A stretch of 64,000 nt of DNA from Pseudomonas sp. CHM02 (lineage in GTDB: Bacteria; Pseudomonadota; Gammaproteobacteria; Pseudomonadales; Pseudomonadaceae), in NCBI RefSeq assembly GCF_000612585.1, contig NZ_JFCA01000035.1, forward strand, positions 1 to 64,000, read 5' to 3'. Of this stretch, positions 51,847-59,775 are shown in pieces. The stretch's first letter is position 1; each line of letters opens with the position of its first letter. The translations under genes were made by a program, and so were the position numbers. Under the pieces are notes generated by a model. It ran no database searches and was not told where the DNA came from. It saw only the letters and a list, made by a program, of their open reading frames with translations.

Positions 51847-52554
51847 CTAGACCTCCCACGCGAACGGGTTGAACAGGTAACCCTTGCCCCAGATGGTCTT
51901 GATGCACACCGGCTCGCGGGGATTGTCGTTGAGTTTGCCGCGCAGTTTGCTGATGTACACATCGACGCTGCGGTTGAGGCCGTCAAACGCAATACCGCGC
52001 ATGCGGTTGAGGATGTCATCGCGGGACAGGATCGTGCCCGCGTTACTGGCCAGCAACCACAACAGCTCGAACTCCATGGTGGTGAGGTCGATCTTGTCAT
52101 CGCCCAGGCTGACCACCCGGCAACTGCGATCGATGGCCAGCCGCCCGAAGGCCAGCGACCCGCGCACCGTCGGCTCCGGCGCCTGGCGGCGTTGCAGGGC
52201 ACGCAGGCGCGCCAGCAGCACCGGCGGCTTGATCGGTTTGATCACATAGTCGTCGGCACCGGACTCCAGGCCGAGGATATGGTCCAGGTCGTCTTCCTTG
52301 GCCGTGAGGATCACGATAGGCGTGTCGGACACCGAACGGATCCCACGGCACACATGCAGGCCGCTCTGGCCGGGAAGCATCAGGTCGAGCACGACGATCT
52401 TCGGCCTGAAATCCAGGAACGCCGCCAGGGCCTCATCGCCGCGATGCTCCACGCGCACCTCGAAACCGTGCTGCGACAGGAAGTGCGCGATCAGCCCTGC
52501 CAGCTTTTCGTCGTCCTCGACGAGCAATACCTTGCCCAACCCCAGGTTTTCCAT
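51847..52554 (-). CDS. OmpR-family response regulator (RstA-like)
   Basis: A 235-aa regulator: receiver with acidic pair EDDEKL, phospho-acceptor Asp in VVLDLMLPG, Thr in ILTAK and Lys in VIKPI, then a winged helix (LTTMEFELLWLLASNAGTILSRDDILNRMRGIAFDGLNRSVDVYISKLRGKL). The IDFDGLxRSxDVxISxLRxKL pattern is that of RstA-like regulators. ATG 52554 is first in the transcript; the kinase follows without a gap. No operator was identified. Confidence 0.92.
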   Translation of the reverse strand: MENLGLGKVLLVEDDEKLAGLIAHFLSQHGFEVRVEHRGDEALAAFLDFRPKIVVLDLMLPGQSGLHVCRGIRSVSDTPIVILTAKEDDLDHILGLESGADDYVIKPIKPPVLLARLRALQRRQAPEPTVRGSLAFGRLAIDRSCRVVSLGDDKIDLTTMEFELLWLLASNAGTILSRDDILNRMRGIAFDGLNRSVDVYISKLRGKLNDNPREPVCIKTIWGKGYLFNPFAWEV

Positions 52555-52711
52555 AAGTTCTCAGTGTGCAGACGCGGATTGAAGAGCGGGCATTATAGGT
52601 GGCAAGCTGGGCAACTAAAGCCGCAGGCCTGCACTGGCCGACGAAGCTTCATGCTTTTAAGAGTTTTTAACAAATAACCTGCAATCTTTAACGCCAACTA
52701 CAGGGAGTTGT

Positions 52712-53911
52712 ATGCGCAAGGATTACCTAGCGTTCTTTGTTTCGCTGTTCCTGTCGCGGCTGGCGGACCAGATCCTGCTGTTTATCGTGCCCTTGATCGT
52801 GTTCCAGACCACCCAGAGCGTGGCCTGGGCCGGGCTGGCGTTTTTTGTCGAGTCGCTGCCGCGTTACCTGGCGTTCCCGGTGTGCGGCGCATTGTGCGAC
52901 AAGTTTGCGCCGGTGCGCATCCTGCATATCAGCCAGGTGTACCGGGCACTGGCCTGTGCCGTGGCGGTCGCCTTGTACAGTGTGTTCGATGGCATCTACT
53001 GGATCGTGCTGCTCTCGGCGCTGTGCGGCGTGCTGACCACGCAGGGCATCATGGCGCGGGAAGTGCTGATGCCGCATATCTTCGAGCAGTACAGCTATGC
53101 CAAGACCCTCTCCTATTCGCAGATCGCTGACCAGGGCGGGCTGGTGCTGGGGCCACTGGTGGCGGCGCTGATGCTGGAGCTGTGGGCCTGGCACTGGGTG
53201 GTGCTGGGGGTGGCCGGGCTGTTTTTGCTGGCAGACCTGGCGATGCGAGTGTGGCAGCGCTCCAGCACGGTCAGCCTGGAGACCTTCGAGCAGCACCGGG
53301 ATATCTGGCTGCGACCGCTGAAGATTGCCTTCGGGCATATCCGCAGCCTGGCGGAATTGAAGCGGATCATCACGTTGGCCGTGGGTGTGAACCTGATCAT
53401 CGGTGTCACGCTGGCCACGTCTGCGGCGATGGTGACAGGCCAGTTTGCGCAGGATAAGGACGCCTATGCCGCGCTGCAGGCGGCGGGCGCCCTGGTGACG
53501 ATCGGGATTCTGTTCTATCTGGCGCGGGCCGGCCTGCCGCTGAAGGTGATGGGCGGGTTGTCGTATTCGATGATCGGGGTGGGCGCGCTGATCATGGCGA
53601 TCAGCCCTGGCGTGTGGCTGTATGCCGTGGGTTTCCTGCTGGTCACCGGTTTCGACAAGATGTTCAACGTCTACCTGCGCAGCACCCGTCAGCGCGTGAT
53701 CCCCGTGCAGGACTTTGGTAAGACGGTGGGCGTGATCACCCTGCTCAATAACCTGCCGCAACCCTTGGCGGGCCTGGCGATTGCGCTGCTGGCAGCGCCG
53801 TTGGGTACACAGGCGGTGATCCTGCTGCTGGCCGGGATCACCGCGTTGCTAGGCGTGGCCGTGGCCTCAGGCTGGCACGCCACTGTGAAAGCGGAACTCG
53901 ATGTCGGGTGA
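52712..53911 (+). CDS. MFS transporter of unknown substrate
   Basis: A 399-aa membrane protein of about twelve helices with a weakly conserved MFS outline: FVSLFLSRLADQILLFIVPLIVF, ESLPRYLAFPVCGALCDKFAP, QIADQGGLVLGPLVAALML. It lacks the GxLaDrxGrk motif in its usual form; GALCDKFAPVRI takes its place. GGGAG at 52700 fixes ATG 52712. The substrate cannot be inferred; similar proteins are sometimes linked to siderophore or drug export. The last 45 bases overlap the convergent miaE gene, an unusually long tail-to-tail overlap. Confidence 0.85.
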   Translation: MRKDYLAFFVSLFLSRLADQILLFIVPLIVFQTTQSVAWAGLAFFVESLPRYLAFPVCGALCDKFAPVRILHISQVYRALACAVAVALYSVFDGIYWIVLLSALCGVLTTQGIMAREVLMPHIFEQYSYAKTLSYSQIADQGGLVLGPLVAALMLELWAWHWVVLGVAGLFLLADLAMRVWQRSSTVSLETFEQHRDIWLRPLKIAFGHIRSLAELKRIITLAVGVNLIIGVTLATSAAMVTGQFAQDKDAYAALQAAGALVTIGILFYLARAGLPLKVMGGLSYSMIGVGALIMAISPGVWLYAVGFLLVTGFDKMFNVYLRSTRQRVIPVQDFGKTVGVITLLNNLPQPLAGLAIALLAAPLGTQAVILLLAGITALLGVAVASGWHATVKAELDVG

Positions 53912-54469
53912 CTCGATCAGTTCCTGCTCGGCCGCCCTCACCCGCTCGATCACTTGGGCAATGTCCTTGGCGTCGCCGTACTGGTACGCCAACTTGAGGT
54001 ACCCCTGGAAGTGCCGCGCCTCGCTTTTCAGCAGGCCGAAGTAGAACTTGCCGAGTTCTTCGTCCAAATGCGGCACCAGCGCTTCGAAACGCTCGCAACT
54101 GCGCGCCTCGATAAAGGCGCCCACCACCAGCGTATCCACCAGTTTGACCGGCTCGTGGCTGCGCACCACTTTGCGCAAACCAGAGGCGTAACGCCCGGCA
54201 TGCAGTTGGCGCAGCTCGACCTTGCGCTTTTTCATCAGGCGCATGACTTGCTCGTGGTGCACCAGTTCTTCGCGGGCCAGGCGCGACATCATGTTGATCA
54301 GGTCGACATGGCCGTGGTACTTGGCGATCAGGCTAAGGGCGGTGCTGGCGGCTTTGAATTCGCAGTTCTTGTGGTCGATCAGCAGGGTCTCCTGATCGGC
54401 CAGCGCGGCCTGGACCCAGGCATCAGGGGTGCGGCAACCGAGGAATTCGTGGATTTCTGGCAGGTTCAT
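53867..54469 (-). CDS. miaE: tRNA 2-methylthio-N6-isopentenyladenosine-37 hydroxylase MiaE
   Basis: A 200-aa diiron enzyme that hydroxylates ms2i6A37 in tRNAs. The ferritin-like bundle bears the metal motifs: DHKNCEFKAASTALSLIAKY, REELVHHEQVM, FIEARSCERFEAL and SEARHFQGYLKLA (ExxH pairs). Length fits the family. ATG 54469 (MNLPEIHEFLG) is preferred to an upstream frame start. The C-terminus overlaps the MFS gene tail. A divergent universal stress gene with an Anr-type promoter lies upstream. Confidence 0.93.
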   Translation of the reverse strand: MNLPEIHEFLGCRTPDAWVQAALADQETLLIDHKNCEFKAASTALSLIAKYHGHVDLINMMSRLAREELVHHEQVMRLMKKRKVELRQLHAGRYASGLRKVVRSHEPVKLVDTLVVGAFIEARSCERFEALVPHLDEELGKFYFGLLKSEARHFQGYLKLAYQYGDAKDIAQVIERVRAAEQELIESPDIEFRFHSGVPA

Positions 54470-54543
54470 CGGGCTCACGGGCAAAAGGATCACAAAAGGC
54501 CGGCGATTATACCGACCCCGCTGCAGACCACCAGCCGCTGGCC

Positions 54544-54586
54544 TTGATGTGCATCAACATGACGTGCGCCAGCCAGCAACTATAGT
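54544..54586 (+). promoter_or_regulatory. Anr/FNR box and promoter of the universal stress gene
   Basis: TTGATGTGCATCAA (54544-54557) is a perfect FNR/Anr site. TATAGT (54581-54586) is placed where the -10 hexamer falls when the box centre is at -41.5, the class II arrangement. Start of transcription would be near 54592, 30 bases before the ATG. Confidence 0.8.
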
Positions 54587-54621
54587 TGTTCCAGCCCCCG
54601 CCTTTTTTGGAGATCCCGATC

Positions 54622-55485
54622 ATGCAAGCCATCCGCAGCATCCTGGTGGTCGTCGAGCCCGAGCATTCGGAGAGCCTGGCCCTCAAACGCGCCAAGCTGA
54701 TCGCCGGGGTCACCGGCGCGCACCTGCATTTGCTGGTCTGTGACAAGAAGCATGAGCACTCGGCGCTGTTGGCCCTGCTGAAATCGGGTCTGCAGGAAGA
54801 CGGCTACAGCGTCAGCACCGAGCAGGCGTGGAATGACAGCCTGCATGAAACCATCATCGACGTGCAGCAGGCCGAGGGCTGTGGGCTGGTGATCAAGCAG
54901 CACTTCCCGGACAGCCCACTGAAAAAAGCCCTGCTGACACCGGCGGACTGGAAGCTGCTGCGCTACTGCCCGACGGCGGTATTGCTGGTCAAGACGGCGA
55001 CGCCGTGGACGGGCGGCGTGATCCTGGCGGCAATCGATGTCGGCAATACGGATGGCGAGCACCGTTCATTGCACAACTCGATCATTGACCATGGCTTCGA
55101 TATCGCCAGCCTGGCCAAGGCTCAGTTGCACGTGATCAGCGCCCATCCGTCGCCGATGCTGTCGGCAGCGGACCCGACGTTCCAGCTCAAGGAAACCATC
55201 GAGGCGCGCTACCGCGAGCAATGCAAGGCGTTCCAGGCCGAGTTCGATGTGGACGACTCGCACCTGCATATCGAGGAAGGCCCGGCGGACGTGCTGATCC
55301 CCTTCGCCGCCCACAAGTGGCAAGCGGCGGTGACGATCATCGGTACCGTGGCGCGCACCGGGATTTCCGGGGCACTGATCGGCAATACGGCGGAGGTGAT
55401 TCTGGATGCGGTGGAGAGTGATGTGCTGGTGCTCAAGCCACAGACGCTGATGGATCACCTGGAAGAACTGGCTACCAAGCCCTGA
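54622..55485 (+). CDS. Universal stress protein, tandem UspE-like
   Basis: A 287-aa cytosolic protein with two Usp domains: RSILVVVEPEHSESLALKRAKLI... to YCPTAVLLVKT, and GGVILAAIDVGNTDGEHRSLHNSIIDHG... to ESDVLVLKP. The second domain keeps the ATP-binding-type ending GTVARTGISGALIGNTAEVIL (G-x2-G-x9-G-S/N pattern, with N). The box upstream is a perfect Anr site, so induction under low oxygen is expected, as known for several Pseudomonas Usp proteins. GGAGATC supports ATG 54622. Confidence 0.9.
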   Translation: MQAIRSILVVVEPEHSESLALKRAKLIAGVTGAHLHLLVCDKKHEHSALLALLKSGLQEDGYSVSTEQAWNDSLHETIIDVQQAEGCGLVIKQHFPDSPLKKALLTPADWKLLRYCPTAVLLVKTATPWTGGVILAAIDVGNTDGEHRSLHNSIIDHGFDIASLAKAQLHVISAHPSPMLSAADPTFQLKETIEARYREQCKAFQAEFDVDDSHLHIEEGPADVLIPFAAHKWQAAVTIIGTVARTGISGALIGNTAEVILDAVESDVLVLKPQTLMDHLEELATKP

Positions 55486-55533
55486 TACCGAACCTTGCGG
55501 CAATGAAGATCTCCCACATTTGGATGTGTGTTT

Positions 55534-56004
55534 TTAGCCTGCAAACGCATCCTTGAGGAACCTCGGCGCGATATACCGCTGGTAATGCGCCTCGGACAGG
55601 ATAAAGAACTCCCGATCGATCGCATCGCGCAGGTCCGGCAACGGCCAGTCGCGAAACTCGGGCAAGAGCACCATGCCGTAGGCCTCCAGGTGATTGATCA
55701 CCCGTGCCCCACGAGCGATCAACTGGTAGGCCCAGCAGTACTCGGACTGGTGCGGCACGAAGCGAATCTTGCGCTGTTCCAGCTGGCCGCGCAGGGTCTT
55801 GGGGTCGAAAACCTCCAGTTTGCCGGCCATTACCTGCACCAACAACTGCTCCAGGCGTAGCCAGACCGCGCGTTTTTCTTCTTCGTTATAGCCGTTCCAC
55901 TGGATCACTTCGTGGTGGAAGCGCTTGCAACCGCGGCACACAAGATCGCCGTAAACCGTGGAGCACAGGCCGACGCAGGGGGTCTTGATGGTTTGGTTGG
56001 ACAT
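55534..56004 (-). CDS. DUF1289 domain protein
   Basis: A 156-aa protein. The N-terminus is the small DUF1289 zinc-type module KTPCVGLCSTVYGDLVCRGCKRFHHEVIQWNGYNEEEKRAVWLRL with four cysteines; the rest is helical and of unknown fold, giving a longer protein than the common 60-80-aa DUF1289 members. ATG 56004 starts MSNQTIKTPCVGLC; the upstream frame is not conserved in character. Function unknown. Confidence 0.85.
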   Translation of the reverse strand: MSNQTIKTPCVGLCSTVYGDLVCRGCKRFHHEVIQWNGYNEEEKRAVWLRLEQLLVQVMAGKLEVFDPKTLRGQLEQRKIRFVPHQSEYCWAYQLIARGARVINHLEAYGMVLLPEFRDWPLPDLRDAIDREFFILSEAHYQRYIAPRFLKDAFAG

Positions 56005-56398
56005 GGGCAACGACACGCAGATCAGCAAACAGTGCGCCATGTTAGCCCTTTGTCTAAGGTTGATCACCCAGCAAACTTGGTTAGGCAACTTACCTTTAGA
56101 ATTTTTTTGCCGTAGAATCATCCGGCCTTGTAAGGCGCCAATAATCCGCTGGAAGCTGTTTTCAAAGCGTCACGAGCACAGTCGTTCCTTCAGAACGGTG
56201 TTGGTGCGGTGTATGACTCGGTAGGTCAACCCCGCGCCAACCCTCATCAGCCCCGTTCTGCAGGCGTAAAACTTTGAAAGCAGCTTCTGTGAGGAATGCC
56301 GGCAGCGCTGGCTTTGCGGCCCAAAAAGCCCCCGAGCGCATGCGTGCCGTTCATTTCTGGATGAGCGTCCCGTGGGACCACTGATGAGGGTAATAACT
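56005..56398. other. Long gap upstream of acnB
   Basis: A 394-base gap holds the divergent promoters of the DUF1289 gene and acnB. I see small dyads (CCTTGTAAGG near 56129) but no convincing protein gene, terminator or known RNA. A long acnB leader is likely. Confidence 0.4.
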
Positions 56399-59008
56399 GT
56401 GCTTGAAGCCTACCGCAAACATATCGAAGAGCGTGCAGCCCTGGGTATCGTTCCCCAGCCGCTTAACGCCGAACAAACCGCAGGCCTGGTCGAGCTGCTG
56501 AAAAATCCCCCGGCTGGCGAAGAAGAATTCCTCGTTGACCTGATCACCAACCGCATTCCACCAGGCGTTGACGAAGCTGCCTACGTCAAGGCCGGTTTCC
56601 TGTCTGCCCTGGCCAAGGGCGAAGCCACTTCCCCCCTGATCGACAAGAAACGCGCTGTTGAACTGCTTGGCACCATGCAAGGCGGCTACAACATCGTGAC
56701 TTTGGTCGAGCTGCTGGACGACGCCGAGCTGGCGCCCGTCGCGGCCGCCCAACTCAAGCACACCCTGCTGATGTTCGATGCGTTCCATGACGTGGCTGAA
56801 AAAGCCCGTAACGGCAACGAGCACGCCAAAGCCGTGATCCAGTCCTGGGCTGACGGCGAGTGGTTCCGCAACCGCCCTACCCTGGCCGACAAGATCAGCC
56901 TGCGCGTCTTCAAGGTGACCGGCGAAACCAACACCGACGACCTGTCCCCTGCGCCTGATGCCTGGTCCCGTCCAGACATCCCGCTGCACGCCCTGGCCAT
57001 GCTGAAAATGGCCCGTGAAGGCATCGTGCCGGACGAGCAAGGCAAGACCGGCCCGATGAAGCAGATCGAAGAGATGCGCGGCCAAGGCTTCCCGATCGCC
57101 TACGTCGGTGACGTGGTCGGTACCGGTTCCTCGCGTAAATCCGCGACCAACTCCGTGCTGTGGTTCTTCGGCGACGACGTGCCTTACGTGCCGAACAAGC
57201 GCGCTGGCGGCTTCTGCTTCGGCAGCAAGATCGCTCCAATCTTCTACAACACCATGGAAGATGCTGGCGCACTGCCAATCGAGTTCGACGTCACCAACAT
57301 GAACATGGGCGACGTGATCGACCTGTACCCGCACGCTGGCAAAGTCTGCAAGCACGGTACCGACGAAGTCATCACCACCTTCGAAATGAAGACCCCGGTA
57401 CTGTTGGATGAAGTTCGCGCCGGCGGCCGTATCCCGCTGATCATCGGTCGCGGCCTGACCGACAAGGCGCGTGCCGAACTGGGCCTGGGCCCTACCGACC
57501 TGTTCAAGCTGCCTGAAGCGCCTGTCGACACCGGCAAAGGCTTCACCCTGGCACAGAAAATGGTCGGCAAGGCGTGCGGCCTGCCAGAAGGCAAAGGCGT
57601 GCGTCCTGGCACCTACTGCGAACCGAAGATGACCACCGTGGGTTCCCAGGACACCACCGGTCCAATGACCCGTGACGAACTGAAAGACCTGGCGTGCCTG
57701 GGCTTCTCGACCGACCTGGTGATGCAGTCGTTCTGCCACACCGCGGCCTATCCAAAGCCGATCGACGTGACCACCCACCACACCCTGCCTGACTTCATCA
57801 TGACCCGTGGCGGTGTATCGCTGCGTCCAGGCGACGGCATCATCCACAGCTGGCTGAACCGCATGCTGCTGCCGGACACCGTGGGTACCGGTGGTGACTC
57901 CCACACCCGTTTCCCGATGGGCATCTCGTTCCCGGCCGGTTCCGGTCTGGTCGCGTTCGCCGCAGCCACTGGCGTAATGCCACTGGACATGCCGGAATCG
58001 ATCCTGGTGCGCTTCAAAGGCAAGATGAAACCTGGCATCACCCTGCGTGACCTGGTTCATGCCATTCCTTACTACGCGATCCAATCGGGCCTGCTGACCG
58101 TAGAGAAGAAAGGCAAGAAGAACGCCTTCTCCGGCCGCATCCTCGAAATCGAAGGCCTGAACGACCTGACGCTGGAACAGGCTTTCGAACTGTCCGACGC
58201 CTCGGCTGAACGTTCGGCTGCCGGTTGCACCATCAAGCTGTCGAAAGAGTCGATCACCGAGTACCTGAACTCCAACATCACCCTGCTGCGCTGGATGATC
58301 GGTGAAGGCTACGGTGACCCGCGCACCCTGGAACGTCGCGCCCAAGCGATGGAAGCCTGGGTTGCCAACCCTGAGCTGATGGAAGCCGATGCCGACGCGG
58401 AATACGCCGAAATCATCGAGATCGACCTGGCCGACATCAACGAGCCGATCCTCTGCGCACCGAACGACCCGGACGATGCCCGTCTGCTGTCCAGCGTTGC
58501 CGGTGAGAAGATCGACGAAGTGTTCATCGGTTCGTGCATGACCAACATCGGTCACTTCCGCGCTGCCGGTAAGCTGCTGGAGCAGGTCAAGGGCCAGCTG
58601 CCAACCCGTCTGTGGCTGTCGCCGCCGACCAAGATGGACGCTCACCAACTGACCGAAGAAGGCTACTACGGCATCTACGGCAAGGCTGGCGCGCGCATGG
58701 AAATGCCAGGCTGCTCGCTGTGCATGGGCAACCAGGCACGTGTAGAGCCGAATTCGACCGTTGTGTCGACGTCGACCCGTAACTTCCCGAACCGTCTGGG
58801 TGACGGCGCTAACGTCTACCTGGCTTCGGCCGAGTTGGCGGCAGTGGCGTCTACCCTGGGTCGCCTGCCGACCGTCGAAGAGTACATGGGCTACGCGGCG
58901 AAACTGGACACCATGGCCAGTGACGTCTACCGCTACCTGAACTTCGACCAGATCGCCGAGTTCCGCAAGATCGCAGCAAGCGCCAACATCCCGGTGATTC
59001 AAGCCTAA
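56399..59008 (+). CDS. acnB: Aconitate hydratase B
   Basis: TCA-cycle aconitase, also 2-methylisocitrate dehydratase, 869 aa, cytoplasmic. The start is GTG, giving MLEAYRKHIEERAALG as in other AcnB proteins; GAGGG at 56386-56390 is spaced well for it, so an upstream ATG is rejected. N-terminal HEAT-like and swivel domains (GDVVGTGSSRKSATNSVLWFFG) precede the catalytic part with 4Fe-4S cysteines in SFCHTAAYPKP, GSCMTNIGHF and GCSLCMGNQ. Codons are more selective than in neighbours (many CGT, GGC, AAG), in line with high expression. A strong terminator follows. Confidence 0.97.
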   Translation: MLEAYRKHIEERAALGIVPQPLNAEQTAGLVELLKNPPAGEEEFLVDLITNRIPPGVDEAAYVKAGFLSALAKGEATSPLIDKKRAVELLGTMQGGYNIVTLVELLDDAELAPVAAAQLKHTLLMFDAFHDVAEKARNGNEHAKAVIQSWADGEWFRNRPTLADKISLRVFKVTGETNTDDLSPAPDAWSRPDIPLHALAMLKMAREGIVPDEQGKTGPMKQIEEMRGQGFPIAYVGDVVGTGSSRKSATNSVLWFFGDDVPYVPNKRAGGFCFGSKIAPIFYNTMEDAGALPIEFDVTNMNMGDVIDLYPHAGKVCKHGTDEVITTFEMKTPVLLDEVRAGGRIPLIIGRGLTDKARAELGLGPTDLFKLPEAPVDTGKGFTLAQKMVGKACGLPEGKGVRPGTYCEPKMTTVGSQDTTGPMTRDELKDLACLGFSTDLVMQSFCHTAAYPKPIDVTTHHTLPDFIMTRGGVSLRPGDGIIHSWLNRMLLPDTVGTGGDSHTRFPMGISFPAGSGLVAFAAATGVMPLDMPESILVRFKGKMKPGITLRDLVHAIPYYAIQSGLLTVEKKGKKNAFSGRILEIEGLNDLTLEQAFELSDASAERSAAGCTIKLSKESITEYLNSNITLLRWMIGEGYGDPRTLERRAQAMEAWVANPELMEADADAEYAEIIEIDLADINEPILCAPNDPDDARLLSSVAGEKIDEVFIGSCMTNIGHFRAAGKLLEQVKGQLPTRLWLSPPTKMDAHQLTEEGYYGIYGKAGARMEMPGCSLCMGNQARVEPNSTVVSTSTRNFPNRLGDGANVYLASAELAAVASTLGRLPTVEEYMGYAAKLDTMASDVYRYLNFDQIAEFRKIAASANIPVIQA

Positions 59009-59026
59009 GGTGTTGATGTGAGGAAG

Positions 59027-59059
59027 CGCCGCGTATCGTGAGGTACGCGGCGTTTTTTT
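59027..59059 (+). terminator. Terminator after acnB
   Basis: CGCCGCGTA (59027-59035), loop TCGTGAGG, TACGCGGCG (59044-59052), then seven T: a nine-pair intrinsic terminator. Confidence 0.93.
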
Positions 59060-59084
59060 ATGCCTGGGATATGGGTGAGACCGG

Positions 59085-59260
59085 GTACATATCCGTTATT
59101 TGGGTAACGGCCGCTTATGGTTCCGCTCTTACAGCGGGTCACTTTTAGAAGAGCGGCAAAAACGCTTCGCCCCAACACTCGGCACCTCGCCTAGGCTCGG
59201 TATGCCCGTAATCCGACAGTGATTTGGGGGGTGCCTAAGATCAAAATCAAAAACAAGAGC
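59085..59260 (-). repeat. Structured intergenic repeat, shortened copy C
   Basis: Inverted relative to copies A and B. It has the 3' end (aacggatatgtac read on the minus strand), the CCGCT-GTAAG-AGCGG hairpin and the gccgagtgttggggc block, but hairpins 1 and 2 are missing: sequence jumps from TTAGGC straight to CCCCCCAAATC. The 5' arm of hairpin 3 is also changed. It is a deletion derivative. Confidence 0.7.
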
Positions 59261-59319
59261 ACAGCGGCCTGACAGCCGGCTTGAGTGGTGTGGAGCAAAG
59301 GCAAGGGCAAACGCGGTCG

Positions 59320-59420
59320 TGTAGGAGCCGGCTTGCCGGCGATGGTCGTTAACGATGATGGGGGTACAACTGGATAAACGCGGCGATCTCACGTTTTTCG
59401 CCGGCAAGCCGGCTCCTACA
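59320..59420. repeat. REPIN between two structured repeats
   Basis: tgtaggagccggcttgccgg and inverted ccggcaagccggctcctaca, with about 60 bases between. Copy B of the structured repeat starts a few bases to the right. Confidence 0.88.
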
Positions 59421-59424
59421 AGGG

Positions 59425-59730
59425 ACCGCGTATCCACGATGCGAAGCGAGTCGCTCTTGATCTTGATCTGAGGCGCCCCGTCAAACACGCTGGCCGAACG
59501 CAGGCTTTGGAGCGTGGGTAACCCGGCAGGACGCCGGGTTAGCCGCGCTGGGCCAAGGATGGCCCATCGCGGCGGCCCACGCTCCAAAGCCGGAGTGAGG
59601 GCATGCCGAGCCTAGGCGAGGCACCGAGTGTTGGGGCGAAGACCTTTTGCTTACTTTTGGGTCTTTCCAAAAGTGAGCCGCTGTAAGAGCGGAACCCTAA
59701 GTGGCCGTTACCGCAGCAACGGATATGTAC
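59425..59730 (+). repeat. Structured intergenic repeat, copy B
   Basis: Full copy of the element at 25146. Hairpins: TAACCCGGC/GCCGGGTTA (59519-59541), GCCGCG...CGCGGC with inner GGGCC/GGCCC (59542-59573), ACTTTTGG/CCAAAAGT (59653-59674) and CCGCT-GTAAG-AGCGG (59678-59692). Compared with copy A at least five pairs differ on both strands of a stem (for example A-T to C-G in hairpin 1, C-G to G-C in hairpin 2). Ends aacggatatgtac. No conserved protein frame. Confidence 0.78.
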
Positions 59731-59775
59731 ACCCGCTATCGCAAGTAAGGTGCAGTCAGACAGACCACACCAACC

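Noticed and set aside
56351..59002. 883-codon frame antisense to acnB
   Set aside because: Antisense shadow of a highly expressed gene with biased codons; no family resemblance.
59129..59587. 152-codon minus frame across copies C and B of the repeat
   Set aside because: Spans two repeat copies and a REPIN; the same kind of spurious frame appears at 25011-25334.
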